Made by a program: the position numbers and the translations under genes. A model generated the notes under the pieces. It was not told where the DNA came from, did no database searches, and saw only the letters and a list, made by a program, of their open reading frames with translations. DNA of 47,330 nucleotides, from positions 1 through 47,330 of the forward strand of contig NZ_JACHJK010000030.1 in NCBI RefSeq assembly GCF_014203595.1. Reading direction: 5' to 3'. Positions 18,547 through 26,991 of this stretch are shown piece after piece. Position 1 is the first letter of the stretch, and each line of letters starts with the position of its first letter. Source of the DNA: Streptomyces echinatus. GTDB taxonomy: Bacteria > Actinomycetota > Actinomycetes > Streptomycetales > Streptomycetaceae.

Positions 18547-18818
18547 CCTCCGGCCGGCCCAACCGGCGTGCGGCCGTGGGACTCTGGGGCAGAGGTTTCC
18601 TTTAGTACACGCGGCGCGCACCCAGCAAGCGGGCCGTCATGTGACGGGAGTCACCGCATGAGTTTTTGAAACGGTGGCACTTACCCCTGTCATACAACAG
18701 GTCAATTTAATATGTGCAATTGCACTGCCCTCAAGGGCCCTGCACAGCCGTTCCGACAGTCATCCCCAGACTCCGACAAGGTTGCTCACAAGCGCCGCCC
18801 CCCTCCTCGACCTGCGCA
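18547..18818. other. AT-rich spacer with a 12-bp palindrome
   Basis: Unusually AT-rich for this genome between about 18655 and 18725. It contains a perfect palindrome GTGCAATTGCAC (18714-18725), a small CCTGT/ACAGG inverted repeat just before it, and two AATT tetramers 14 bp apart (18704, 18718). No gene is visible. It may hold a promoter or a small RNA. Confidence 0.4.
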
Positions 18819-18859
18819 CAAAAAAGATCGCGCTGGACCCGGCGGAGTCCAGCGCGATC
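18819..18859 (-). terminator. Intrinsic terminator of bldC
   Basis: A 13-bp perfect stem (18826-18838 with 18847-18859) and 8-nt loop; on the minus strand it is followed by a run of T, the classic rho-independent form that is rare in Streptomyces. It ends the bldC transcript 150 bp past the stop codon. Confidence 0.85.
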
Positions 18860-19007
18860 GACGACGCACCCTGTGTCGCTTGCCTACAACGTTCTCTTCG
18901 GCCTGGGCGTGGGCCCTGTTGGGGCAGGTCCCGCGTCGCTTGGAGCTAGGGTTTCGGGCGCCTCGGGCGGTTGGGGGACCGACCGTCTTGCCCAGTTATG
19001 GAGTTGT

Positions 19008-19214
19008 TCAGGCCTCGCTGCGCTGCTGCGGGATGCCCGCCAGCAGGGCGCGGACCTCGGCCTCGCGGTAGCGGCGGTGGCCACCGAGCGTGCGGATGGA
19101 CGTGAGCTTGCCGGCCTTCGCCCACCGCGTGACCGTCTTGGGGTCGACGCGGAACATGGTGGCGACCTCAGCGGGGGTCAGCAGCGGCTCGGCATCAGGG
19201 GTGCGAGCGGTCAT
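19008..19214 (-). CDS. bldC: Developmental regulator BldC (MerR-like)
   Basis: 68 residues forming a single winged helix-turn-helix of the MerR type: LLTPAEVATMFRVDPKTVTRWAKAGKL, then GGHRRYREAEVRALL (wing and last helix). It lacks any effector or dimerisation domain, as known for BldC. BldC binds head-to-tail to AATT-containing direct repeats and delays entry into sporulation in Streptomyces. It is transcribed alone, with a 519-bp upstream region and a strong terminator. Length and sequence agree with family members; start ATG 19214 gives the expected protein. Confidence 0.93.
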   Translation of the reverse strand: MTARTPDAEPLLTPAEVATMFRVDPKTVTRWAKAGKLTSIRTLGGHRRYREAEVRALLAGIPQQRSEA

Positions 19215-19733
19215 GAGCGGCCTCCTCGGGAGAACCGAACCTTCTCGGTTCTTTCCTCTAAATTCTGCACCTTGACCCGCGTTGCCCGAAATGGCGGACG
19301 CGAGTCGAGTCGGTTATAGGACGAACGGCTTGTCCTCGGCACTACAACTACACCATCTGTCCAGCCGCGTCGGCCAAACCGATGGAATTGCCCTCCCAGG
19401 TGTTCATCAGCGACGGAAGCCGATGGACCATGCCATAGCGGACAGTCACGCCACTGTGACGATCAGTCACAGGACGATCAGGAGTCACCAGACCCCCCAA
19501 AGCAGTGCAATGCTGAGAATCCGCCCACTGTCGAGCATAGTTGGACGGACGGAGCCCTCCCCGGACTCCTTGTCCTATTTTGGCATGAGGGGTGGCAACT
19601 AGAGCAAGAGCCGGGTAAGTGCCGTCCGTCACCCTTGGGACAAAAGTCCAGATCGGGACCAACGTCCCGTCAGGTGGTCTAAGCGAGTAGAACGTACGTC
19701 GTCCGGGGCCGATTTGACCGTGATGTACGTCAC
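19215..19733. other. bldC upstream region, 519 bp
   Basis: No supported gene. Holds the bldC promoter and leader, and the 3' end of the next minus-strand gene lies at 19734. It is relatively AT-rich near 19250-19270 and 19360-19520. Short frames here lack codon bias. Confidence 0.5.
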
Positions 19734-20576
19734 TCAGTTCGCGGAACGCCGGTCCCGTACCGCCCGCCACCGCTCGACGAGCCGCCCGTAGGCCTCCCCG
19801 GCGACCGCCCCGTCCCCCTGGCGCAGCGCCTCGACACCGGCCGCCACGTCCGCCGCCGAGTGGTCGTCCTCCAGCTCGCCCGCCGGCAGCACGTGCACCA
19901 GCCCGCCGTAGTCCAGTTCCACCAGCGAACGCGGATGGAACTCCTCCAGCCAGCGGCCGACGTCCACCAGCCCGTCGATCAGCGGGCTCTCCTCGACCGC
20001 GTCCCTCAGCGCGCGCAGCGCCCGCGCCACCCGGCGCCTGGCCTGCACCATCGGTGTGCGGTAGCGCAGCACCGGAGGCACGTCCGCGGTCCCCTTGTCG
20101 TACCGCCGCTCCTCGTCCGAGACGAGGACGAACCAGTTCAGCGGCACCTGCCAGGTCGCCGTGCGGATCCACGGGCGGGCGTCGGGGTTGCGGGCGAGCC
20201 AGCGCTCGTAGTCCTGGGCCGCCTGGCGGCGCACCACCGGCGGGAGCACCGCGTCCAGCACGGGCGGCGGCAGTTCCTCGTCCAGCCCGCCCAGGGCCTG
20301 CCAGCCGCGCAGCCGGGTCCGCCAGGGGCACACGCACGTCACGCCGTCGATCTCCAGCACGAAGGCGTCACCGCTCTCGTGCACCGGGACCGCGATCGGC
20401 GGGGTGGGCAGCAAGTCGGCCAGGGAACGGCGCAGTTCGTCCTGGTAGGAGGGGCGGTCGGGGCGGCGCGCGTAGCGTGCCCAGTGGCTGCGCTCCGGCT
20501 CCGGGAAAGCGCCCAGCGGCTCGTACACGCGCAGGTACGCGGCATAGGGGACGACCACGGAGGACACCTTCGGCAC
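19734..20576 (-). CDS. Conserved actinobacterial protein of unknown function
   Basis: 280 residues from GTG 20576, preceded by GGGAGGGAGC. It has no signal peptide and no membrane helix. Conserved-looking segments include VPYAAYLRVYEPLGAFPEPER at the start, CPWRTRLRGWQAL, WQVPLNWFVLV and RTPMVQARRRVARAL. I do not recognise a catalytic motif. It sits upstream of bldC in the same direction and divergent from vdh, an arrangement conserved in Streptomyces. Cytoplasmic; role unknown. Confidence 0.75.
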   Translation of the reverse strand: MPKVSSVVVPYAAYLRVYEPLGAFPEPERSHWARYARRPDRPSYQDELRRSLADLLPTPPIAVPVHESGDAFVLEIDGVTCVCPWRTRLRGWQALGGLDEELPPPVLDAVLPPVVRRQAAQDYERWLARNPDARPWIRTATWQVPLNWFVLVSDEERRYDKGTADVPPVLRYRTPMVQARRRVARALRALRDAVEESPLIDGLVDVGRWLEEFHPRSLVELDYGGLVHVLPAGELEDDHSAADVAAGVEALRQGDGAVAGEAYGRLVERWRAVRDRRSAN

Positions 20577-20777
20577 GCCTGCTCCCTCCCCATCGGGCCC
20601 GGCTCGAAACCACGGCAAATCGTGCCATGGTCATGCGTGCGCGGCGGCCCTGGAAGGGTGATCCTGAACACTGCGCGGATGGTGAGTGGGCCGAGGCTCT
20701 ACGCTCATGCCACGGCTCCCCGCCACCCGCACGGGGACCGCACCCCACTCGCCGCTATGTACACAGGAGTCACCACA

Positions 20778-21884
20778 GTGACCGACGTAACCGGCGCGCC
20801 TGCTGATGTCCTGCACACCCTGTTCCACTCGGACCAGGGGGGCCATGAACAGGTCGTGCTCTGCCAGGACCGCACCAGCGGCCTCAAGGCCGTCATCGCC
20901 ATCCACTCCACCGCCCTGGGCCCCGCCCTCGGCGGCACGCGCTTCTACCCGTACGCCACCGAGGCGGAGGCCGTCGCCGACGCGCTCAACCTGGCGCGCG
21001 GGATGTCGTACAAGAACGCCATGGCCGGTCTCGACCACGGCGGTGGCAAGGCCGTGATCATCGGCGACCCGGACCGCGACAAGACCGAGGAGCTGCTCCT
21101 CGCCTACGGGCGCATGGTCGCCTCGCTCGGCGGTCGCTACGTCACCGCGTGCGACGTCGGCACCTATGTCGCCGACATGGACGTCGTGGCCCGCGAGTGC
21201 CGCTGGACCACCGGCCGCTCCCCCGAGAACGGCGGCGCGGGTGACTCCTCGGTGCTCACCGCCTTCGGCGTCTACCAGGGCATGCGCGCCTCCGCCCAGC
21301 ACCTGTGGGGCGACCCCTCGCTGCGCGGCCGCAAGGTCGGCATCGCCGGCGTCGGCAAGGTCGGCCACCACCTGGTGCGGCACCTGCTCGACGAGGGCGC
21401 CGAGGTCGTGATCACGGACGTGCGGCCGGACGCCGTCCAGCGGGTCCTGGACGAGCACCCGGCCGGAGTGACGGCCGTCGTCGACACCGAGGCGCTCATC
21501 CGGGTCGAGGGGCTCGACATCTACGCCCCGTGCGCCCTCGGCGGAGCCCTGAACGACCTGTCCGTGCCGGTGCTCACCGCCAGGGTGGTGTGCGGCGCGG
21601 CCAACAACCAGCTGGCCCACCCGGGTGTGGAGAAGGACCTCGCCGACCGCGGGATCCTCTACGCGCCGGACTACGTGGTGAACGCCGGCGGGGTCATCCA
21701 GGTGGCCGACGAACTGCACGGGTTCGACTTCGACCGGTGCAAGGCGAAGGCGGCGAAGATCTTCGACACCACGCTGGCCATCTTCGCACGTGCGAAGGAG
21801 GACGGGATCCCGCCGGCCGCCGCGGCCGACCGGATCGCCGAGCAGCGGATGGCTGACGCCCGCGCGGGCCAGGCCGGGCGCTGA
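20778..21884 (+). CDS. vdh: Valine (branched-chain) dehydrogenase
   Basis: 368 residues from GTG 20778, with AGGAG nine bases upstream; an in-frame ATG at 20760 would overlap the ribosome binding site. The Glu/Leu/Phe/Val dehydrogenase family is clear: ALGGTRFYPY, the glycine-rich substrate loop with catalytic lysine (MSYKNAMAGLDHGGGKAVI), the dinucleotide fold VGIAGVGKVG, and the conserved ANNQLAH and NAGGVIQV. It catalyses NAD-dependent oxidative deamination of valine, leucine and isoleucine to 2-oxo acids, feeding fatty acid and polyketide precursors. Single gene. Confidence 0.93.
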   Translation: MTDVTGAPADVLHTLFHSDQGGHEQVVLCQDRTSGLKAVIAIHSTALGPALGGTRFYPYATEAEAVADALNLARGMSYKNAMAGLDHGGGKAVIIGDPDRDKTEELLLAYGRMVASLGGRYVTACDVGTYVADMDVVARECRWTTGRSPENGGAGDSSVLTAFGVYQGMRASAQHLWGDPSLRGRKVGIAGVGKVGHHLVRHLLDEGAEVVITDVRPDAVQRVLDEHPAGVTAVVDTEALIRVEGLDIYAPCALGGALNDLSVPVLTARVVCGAANNQLAHPGVEKDLADRGILYAPDYVVNAGGVIQVADELHGFDFDRCKAKAAKIFDTTLAIFARAKEDGIPPAAAADRIAEQRMADARAGQAGR

Positions 21885-22174
21885 CCCAGTCGTACATATG
21901 AGCGGTACCCGTCGGCGGGAACTTAGAGAGAACTCTCACTTCCACCGGCGGGTCGTTCCCCGATAAGTGGTTAAAATCGCCACTGACCAGCGAGGACAGG
22001 GCGCCTCGAAGGTCCTGTGCACACGCGCGTGCTGCGGGCGACGTACCGTATGGGCGCGGGCTCAGGTACCGTGGAAGCCCTACGGACCGGCCTCTCTTCG
22101 GAGGGTCCGTTCCAGATCATGAACGCGTGTCAGACTCTGGGGCCGTTGAGCCCCGTCACCGAGGGGGTCGAGCC

Positions 22175-22423
22175 ATGGGGCGCGGCCGGGCCAAGGCCAA
22201 GCAGACAAAGGTCGCCCGCCAGCTGAAGTACAACAGCGGTGGGACTGACCTGTCACGTCTGGCCAGTGAACTGGGCGCATCGACTTCGAGCCAGCCGCCG
22301 AACGGCGAGCCGTTCGAGGACGATGAGGACGACGAGGACGACCTCTACTCCCGTTACGCCGACCTCTATGAGGACGACGAGGACGAGGATGAAGGTCCCT
22401 CCCAACATCGTCGCGGCGCTTGA
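22175..22423 (+). CDS. DUF3073 family protein
   Basis: 82 residues from ATG 22175, preceded by GAGGGGG. The basic start (MGRGRAKAKQTKVARQLKY) and strongly acidic C-terminus (DDEDDEDD and EDDEDEDE runs) are diagnostic of the small actinobacterial DUF3073 family. It is soluble and of unknown function, and is conserved in position between vdh and purM. It converges with purM, with a shared terminator between. Confidence 0.88.
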   Translation: MGRGRAKAKQTKVARQLKYNSGGTDLSRLASELGASTSSQPPNGEPFEDDEDDEDDLYSRYADLYEDDEDEDEGPSQHRRGA

Positions 22424-22442
22424 CCTTGCATTGAGCACGAGT

Positions 22443-22469
22443 CCGGTCGGTGGCACAGCCACCGACCGG
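22443..22469. terminator. Bidirectional terminator between DUF3073 and purM
   Basis: A perfect 12-bp stem CCGGTCGGTGGC (22443-22454) with its complement at 22458-22469 and a 3-nt loop, between two convergent genes. Confidence 0.85.
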
Positions 22470-22489
22470 CTTCTGTGCTGTCTGCACGG

Positions 22490-23557
22490 TCAGACGGCGT
22501 AGTCCCCGACCAGCTCGGCTCCGGTCGTCTTCGCGCCGCGCTCGGTGATCTCGCCGGCCACCCAGGCGTCCACGCCACGGTCGGCCAGGGTCGCGAGGGC
22601 CACCTCGGTGGACTCCGCCGGGAGCACGGCCATCATGCCGACGCCCATGTTCAGGGTCTTCTCCAGCTCCAGGCGCTCGACGTTCCCGGTCTTCCCGACC
22701 AGGTCGAAGATCGCGCCCGGGGTCCAGGTGGAGCGGTCGACGGTCGCGTGCAGCCCGTCCGGGATCACCCGGGCCAGGTTGGCCGCGAGGCCGCCGCCGG
22801 TGATGTGGCTGAAGGCGTGCACGTCGGCGGTGCGGGTGAGCGCCAGGCAGTCCAGCGAGTAGATCTTGGTGGGCTCCAGCAGCTCCTCGCCGAGGGTGCG
22901 GCCCAGCTCCGCGATCTCCGTCTCCAGGGCCAGGCCCGCGCGGTCCAGCAGGACGTGGCGGACCAGGGAGTATCCGTTCGAGTGAAGCCCGGAGGCCGCC
23001 ATGGCGATCACGGCGTCACCCGTGCGGATGCGATCCGCGCCCAGCAGCCGGTCGGCCTCCACGACGCCCGTACCGGCGCCGGCGACGTCGAAGTCGTCCT
23101 CGCCCAGCAGACCCGGGTGTTCGGCCGTCTCGCCGCCCACCAGGGCGCAGCCGGCCAGCACACAGCCCTCCGCGATGCCCTTCACGATGGCCGCGACCCG
23201 CTCGGGGTGCACCTTGCCGACGCAGATGTAGTCGGTCATGAACAGCGGCTCGGCACCGCACACCACGATGTCGTCCATGACCATGGCGACCAGGTCGTGG
23301 CCGATGGTGTCGTAGACGCCCATGCGGCGCGCGATGTCGACCTTGGTGCCGACGCCGTCCGTGGCGGAGGCGAGCAGCGGGCGCTCGTAGCGCTTGAGGG
23401 CGGAGGCGTCGAAGAGCCCGGCGAAGCCGCCGAGGCCGCCCAGGACCTCGGGCCGCTGCGTCTTCTTCACCCACTCCTTCATCAGCTCGACGGCGCGGTC
23501 GCCCGCCTCGATGTCGACGCCCGCCGCTGCGTAGCTGGCACCAGTTGTCTCAGACAT
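22490..23557 (-). CDS. purM: Phosphoribosylformylglycinamidine cyclo-ligase (AIR synthetase)
   Basis: 355 residues, normal length. Motifs: SYAAAGVDIEAGDRAVE, the ATP-binding LLASATDGVGTKVDIA, DDIVVCGAEPLFMTDYI, GCALVGGETAEHPG, SGLHSNGYSLVR and HITGGGLAANL. It converts FGAM to aminoimidazole ribonucleotide with ATP, step five of IMP synthesis. It starts 36 bp after purF in the same direction, so the two form an operon; start ATG 23557 gives the conserved N-terminus. Confidence 0.96.
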   Translation of the reverse strand: MSETTGASYAAAGVDIEAGDRAVELMKEWVKKTQRPEVLGGLGGFAGLFDASALKRYERPLLASATDGVGTKVDIARRMGVYDTIGHDLVAMVMDDIVVCGAEPLFMTDYICVGKVHPERVAAIVKGIAEGCVLAGCALVGGETAEHPGLLGEDDFDVAGAGTGVVEADRLLGADRIRTGDAVIAMAASGLHSNGYSLVRHVLLDRAGLALETEIAELGRTLGEELLEPTKIYSLDCLALTRTADVHAFSHITGGGLAANLARVIPDGLHATVDRSTWTPGAIFDLVGKTGNVERLELEKTLNMGVGMMAVLPAESTEVALATLADRGVDAWVAGEITERGAKTTGAELVGDYAV

Positions 23558-23592
23558 GACTGTGAGAGCTTTCGTGTCGTACTGCAGGGGTT

Positions 23593-25122
23593 TTACGGGC
23601 GGCGGATCGCGTCGGCCGCGGCCGTGGCGGCGGGACCGGCCGCCAGCTCGGTCTCCAGCAGCTGCTTGCCGAGCAGCTCCGGGTCCGGCAGCTCCATCGG
23701 GTACTCGCCGTCGAAGCAGGCGCGGCACAGGTTCGGCTTGGCGATCGTCGTCGCGTCGATCATGCCGTCGATGGAGATGTAGGCGAGGGAGTCGGCGCCG
23801 AGGCTGGTGCCGATCTCCTCGATGGACATGCCGTTGGCGATCAGTTCCGCGCGGGTGGCGAAGTCGATGCCGAAGAAGCAGGGCCACTTCACGGGCGGCG
23901 AGGAGATCCGGATGTGGACCTCGGCGGCACCGGCCTCGCGGAGCATGCGGACCAGGGCGCGCTGGGTGTTGCCGCGCACGATCGAGTCGTCGACGACGAC
24001 CAGGCGCTTGCCCTTGATGACTTCCTTCAGCGGGTTCAGCTTCAGGCGGATGCCCAGCTGGCGGATGGTCTGCGAGGGCTGGATGAAGGTCCGGCCGACG
24101 TAGGCGTTCTTGACCAGGCCGTTGCCGAAGGGGATGCCGGAGGCCTCCGCGTAGCCGATGGCGGCCGGCGTGCCGGATTCCGGGGTCGCTATGACCAGAT
24201 CGGCCTCGGCGGGGGCTTCCTTGGCGAGTCGGCGGCCCATCTCCACCCGGGAGAGGTACACGTTCCGGCCGGCGATGTCGGTGTCCGGGCGGGCCAGGTA
24301 CACGTACTCGAAGACACAGCCCTTGGGCTTCGCTTCCGCGAATCGCGAGCTGCGCAGGCCGTTCTCGTCGATGGCGACGAACTCGCCCGGCTCGATCTCC
24401 CGCACATAGCTCGCGCCGCAGATGTCCAGGGCGGCGGACTCGGAGGCGACCACCCAGCCGCGCTCCAGGCGGCCGAGGACCAGCGGGCGGATGCCCTGCG
24501 GGTCACGGGCGGCGTAGAGGGTGTGCTCGTCCATGAAGACGAGGGAGAAGGCGCCCCGCACCTTCGGGAGGACCGTGTGGGCCGCCTCCTCGATGGTCAG
24601 CGGCTTGCCGTCCTCGTCGACCTGGGCGGCCAGCAGGGCCGTCAGCAGGTCGGTGTCGTTGGTCGCCGCGACCCGGGTGGAGCGGCTGTTGTTGTCGTTC
24701 GGCAGGGCGGCGACCATCTCGGCGAGCTGCGCCGTGTTGACCAGGTTGCCGTTGTGGCCGAGCGCGATCGAACCGTGCGCGGTGGCGCGGAACGTCGGCT
24801 GGGCGTTCTCCCACACGGAGGCCCCGGTGGTCGAGTAGCGGGCGTGACCGACCGCGATATGACCCTGGAGCGAACCGAGCGAGGTTTCGTCGAAGACCTG
24901 GGAGACCAGGCCCATGTCCTTGAAGACGAGGATCTGGGAGCCGTTGCTGACCGCGATTCCCGCGGATTCCTGACCCCGGTGCTGGAGGGCGTAGAGCCCG
25001 AAGTACGTGAGCTTTGCGACCTCTTCACCCGGAGCCCAGACGCCGAAGACGCCGCAAGCGTCCTGGGGGCCCTTTTCGCCGGGAAGCAGATCGTGATTGA
25101 GTCGACCGTCACCACGTGGCAC
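23593..25122 (-). CDS. purF: Amidophosphoribosyltransferase
   Basis: 509 residues from GTG 25122 (MPRGDGRLNHDLLPGEK), the start conserved in Streptomyces. A short propeptide precedes the class-II glutaminase cysteine in DACGVFGVWAPG, then the glutaminase domain (ALQHRGQESAG, HARYSTTG, GHNGNLVN) and the phosphoribosyltransferase domain with VVVDDSIVRGNT. A conserved CRACFDGEYP near the C-terminus may contribute iron-sulphur cysteines. It catalyses the committed step of purine synthesis from PRPP and glutamine. First gene of the purF-purM unit. Confidence 0.96.
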   Translation of the reverse strand: MPRGDGRLNHDLLPGEKGPQDACGVFGVWAPGEEVAKLTYFGLYALQHRGQESAGIAVSNGSQILVFKDMGLVSQVFDETSLGSLQGHIAVGHARYSTTGASVWENAQPTFRATAHGSIALGHNGNLVNTAQLAEMVAALPNDNNSRSTRVAATNDTDLLTALLAAQVDEDGKPLTIEEAAHTVLPKVRGAFSLVFMDEHTLYAARDPQGIRPLVLGRLERGWVVASESAALDICGASYVREIEPGEFVAIDENGLRSSRFAEAKPKGCVFEYVYLARPDTDIAGRNVYLSRVEMGRRLAKEAPAEADLVIATPESGTPAAIGYAEASGIPFGNGLVKNAYVGRTFIQPSQTIRQLGIRLKLNPLKEVIKGKRLVVVDDSIVRGNTQRALVRMLREAGAAEVHIRISSPPVKWPCFFGIDFATRAELIANGMSIEEIGTSLGADSLAYISIDGMIDATTIAKPNLCRACFDGEYPMELPDPELLGKQLLETELAAGPAATAAADAIRRP

Positions 25123-25323
25123 GCCTTCGAGTGTAGGCGAGATCGACCACTGGTCCGAATTGGGGATACGCGCCCGCAACCGACCTGACGGTCTGGATCA
25201 CCTTGGTTGTTTCTGCGTTTTCCCTGGTCAAGGCCGTGCGTCAGGCGTGGCCGGACGCTTTGGGCGCGTTGTGCGTTCCGGACGCCGGGGTCTTTGCCGG
25301 ATACGTGAGTGAGGTGTCGCACA

Positions 25324-25782
25324 TCATTCGGGGGCGCCGCGGCTGAGGTGGACACGGTCGCCGTCACCGTCGGTGAGCGTCAGCTTCGCGGCGTCGGCCT
25401 TGGCGACCAGCGTGCCGGTGGTGAGGGCGCGGGCGAGGGCCCGCTCGAAGTCCATCCGCTCGCGGTCGCAGGCCATCCGGGTGGTGCGCAGGTCCCCGAT
25501 GGTGATCCGGTCGCCGTGCACGGTGGCCCGGGCGCTGAAGTGGTTGCAGCCCAGGTTGCCGGCCGCCTTGCCGTCCTCGTCGATGCGCAGGCGGGCGGCG
25601 GCGGGCGCGTGCCGGGTCGTGCCGCCGACGGTGAGGCTGTCGACCCGCCAGTCGATGCCGGTCACCGGCTGCTGGACGCTCACCGCAACACTGTCTCCCT
25701 TCTCGCTGCCGCAGGCCACCGTGAGCGGTACGAGCACGGCGGCCGCCGCCGTCAGGGTCATGCGCTGCTTGTAGCGGTTCAT
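25324..25782 (-). CDS. META-domain lipoprotein
   Basis: 152 residues from ATG 25782. The signal peptide ends in a lipobox-like LTVACGS with the lipid cysteine at 24. The mature part resembles META/HslJ domains: WRVDSLTVGG, GNLGCNHFSARATVHGDRITIG, TTRMACDRERMDFE. Such proteins are surface lipoproteins of unclear role, linked elsewhere to envelope stress or motility. It is separated from purF by about 200 bp and from the upstream gene by about 90 bp, so co-transcription with the upstream gene is possible. Confidence 0.8.
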   Translation of the reverse strand: MNRYKQRMTLTAAAAVLVPLTVACGSEKGDSVAVSVQQPVTGIDWRVDSLTVGGTTRHAPAAARLRIDEDGKAAGNLGCNHFSARATVHGDRITIGDLRTTRMACDRERMDFERALARALTTGTLVAKADAAKLTLTDGDGDRVHLSRGAPE

Positions 25783-25872
25783 AGCGATTTGACGGCCTGG
25801 CGGCGCGACCGGTTCCGGCGACTTCGGCCGCTCCACCGCTTCCGCCGCTCCGCCGCTTCCGCCGAGGAGCGC

Positions 25873-26670
25873 CTAGGCCATGAGCGGCAGGAGCCCGCCG
25901 ATGTCCGCGCGCTCCCCGCTCGCGGCGACCTTCGCCCCGGCCACGGCGTCCTGCCAGCTCACGCGGCCGGTCGCGAGCCGGAGCCAGGTCAGCGGGTCGG
26001 TCTCCACGACGTTGGGCGGCGTGCCGCGGGTGTGCCGGGGCCCCTCGACGCACTGCACGACGGCGTACGGCGGCACCCGCACCTCGGTGGAGCCGCCGGG
26101 CGCCTTCACGGCGAGGGCGTCGGCGAGCAGCCGGGTGGCCGCGGCCAGGGCCTGCCGGTCGTGCGGCACCTCCAGACCCGGCACGGCCGCGTTCAGGTCG
26201 TCGGTGTGGACGGCGAGTTCGACGGCGCGGGTGACCAGGTAGTCGTCCAGCGGCAGGGCGCCCGCGTTGGTCTCCAGGAGCCGGCCGCCGGGGTGCTGGT
26301 CGAGGAGGGCGCGCAGGGAGGAGTCGACGTCCGCGAGGTAGGCGTCGAGATCGGGGTGGTCCGCGGCGACGTTCCGGGTGAAGTCGGCGATGGCCGGGGC
26401 GTTCGCGGCGGTGGCGAAGGGCCACTGCACGACCGTCACGTCCTGCCGGGGCGGGGCCGGCCGGTCGAGGGCGCGGTGCACGGCGGTGACCGCCATGCCG
26501 ATGTGCGCGACCAGGTCCCGTACGGTCCACTCGCCGAGCCGGGTGGGCAGGGCGAGCTGTTCGGGGGTGAGGCCGCGGACGGCTTGGTGCACGTGGGCGA
26601 GCTGGGCGAGGACCGCGGTGCGGGTCCGTGCGGGGTCGTAGCTGCGGGCGCGCTTCTTGGCCGGTGGCAT
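25873..26670 (-). CDS. Maleylpyruvate isomerase/DinB-like, sterol-carrier-type protein
   Basis: 265 residues from ATG 26670. The N-terminal four-helix domain of mycothiol-dependent (MDMPI/DinB) type is shown by LGEWTVRDLVAHIGMAV with the histidine in position and by the later LVTRAVELAVHTDDL. The C-terminal region (about 180-265; WLRLATGRVSWQDAV) matches the SCP2-like tail seen in the 'sterol carrier family protein' annotation. In this family three histidines or acids bind a metal; H56 and H155 are visible. Substrate unknown; it may be a thiol-dependent transferase. Confidence 0.78.
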   Translation of the reverse strand: MPPAKKRARSYDPARTRTAVLAQLAHVHQAVRGLTPEQLALPTRLGEWTVRDLVAHIGMAVTAVHRALDRPAPPRQDVTVVQWPFATAANAPAIADFTRNVAADHPDLDAYLADVDSSLRALLDQHPGGRLLETNAGALPLDDYLVTRAVELAVHTDDLNAAVPGLEVPHDRQALAAATRLLADALAVKAPGGSTEVRVPPYAVVQCVEGPRHTRGTPPNVVETDPLTWLRLATGRVSWQDAVAGAKVAASGERADIGGLLPLMA

Positions 26671-26680
26671 GGCGGTGAGC

Positions 26681-26903
26681 CTATGTCCTGACCGCGTAGT
26701 CCTTCAGTCCCTTTTCGACCGGGCCGAAGGCGCGCCGGGCGCGGTCGGCGGCGTCGGCGGCGTCGGCGGCCACCTGGTCGACGCTCTCGCCGGCGCCGAT
26801 GCGGCGGTGGCGCTCCTCCACGAGGGCCTGGCGTGCGGTGGCGAGCGCCGCGCGGAGCGGTACACCTGCGCGGGGTGGCGGCGTACACCTCGGCGATGGA
26901 CAC
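26681..26903 (-). pseudogene. Small conserved-type gene with a probable frameshift
   Basis: The GTG at 26903 has AGGA five bases upstream and opens SIAEVYAATPR, but that frame then loses coding character. The frame ending at TAG 26681 reads ALATARQALVEERHRR, GAGESVDQVAADAADAADRARRAF and FGPVEKGLKDYAVRT, with strong G/C in third positions, but has no start of its own. Removing a single base near 26870 joins the two into a protein of about 73 residues. If the indel is a sequencing error the gene is intact. Function unknown; it is a helical, charged protein. Confidence 0.45.
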
Positions 26904-26941
26904 CGTGTTCCTGTGCGGGGCCGGCGGACGGTGGCCGCATG

Positions 26942-26983
26942 ACGACGAAGGCCCGCCCGTTGCCACGGGCGGGCCTTCGTCGT
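26942..26983. terminator. Terminator of the purSQL unit
   Basis: A perfect 19-bp stem (26942-26960 with 26965-26983) and a 4-nt loop, nine bases beyond the purL stop. It also faces the small gene on the same strand. Confidence 0.9.
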
Positions 26984-26991
26984 ACGACCGC

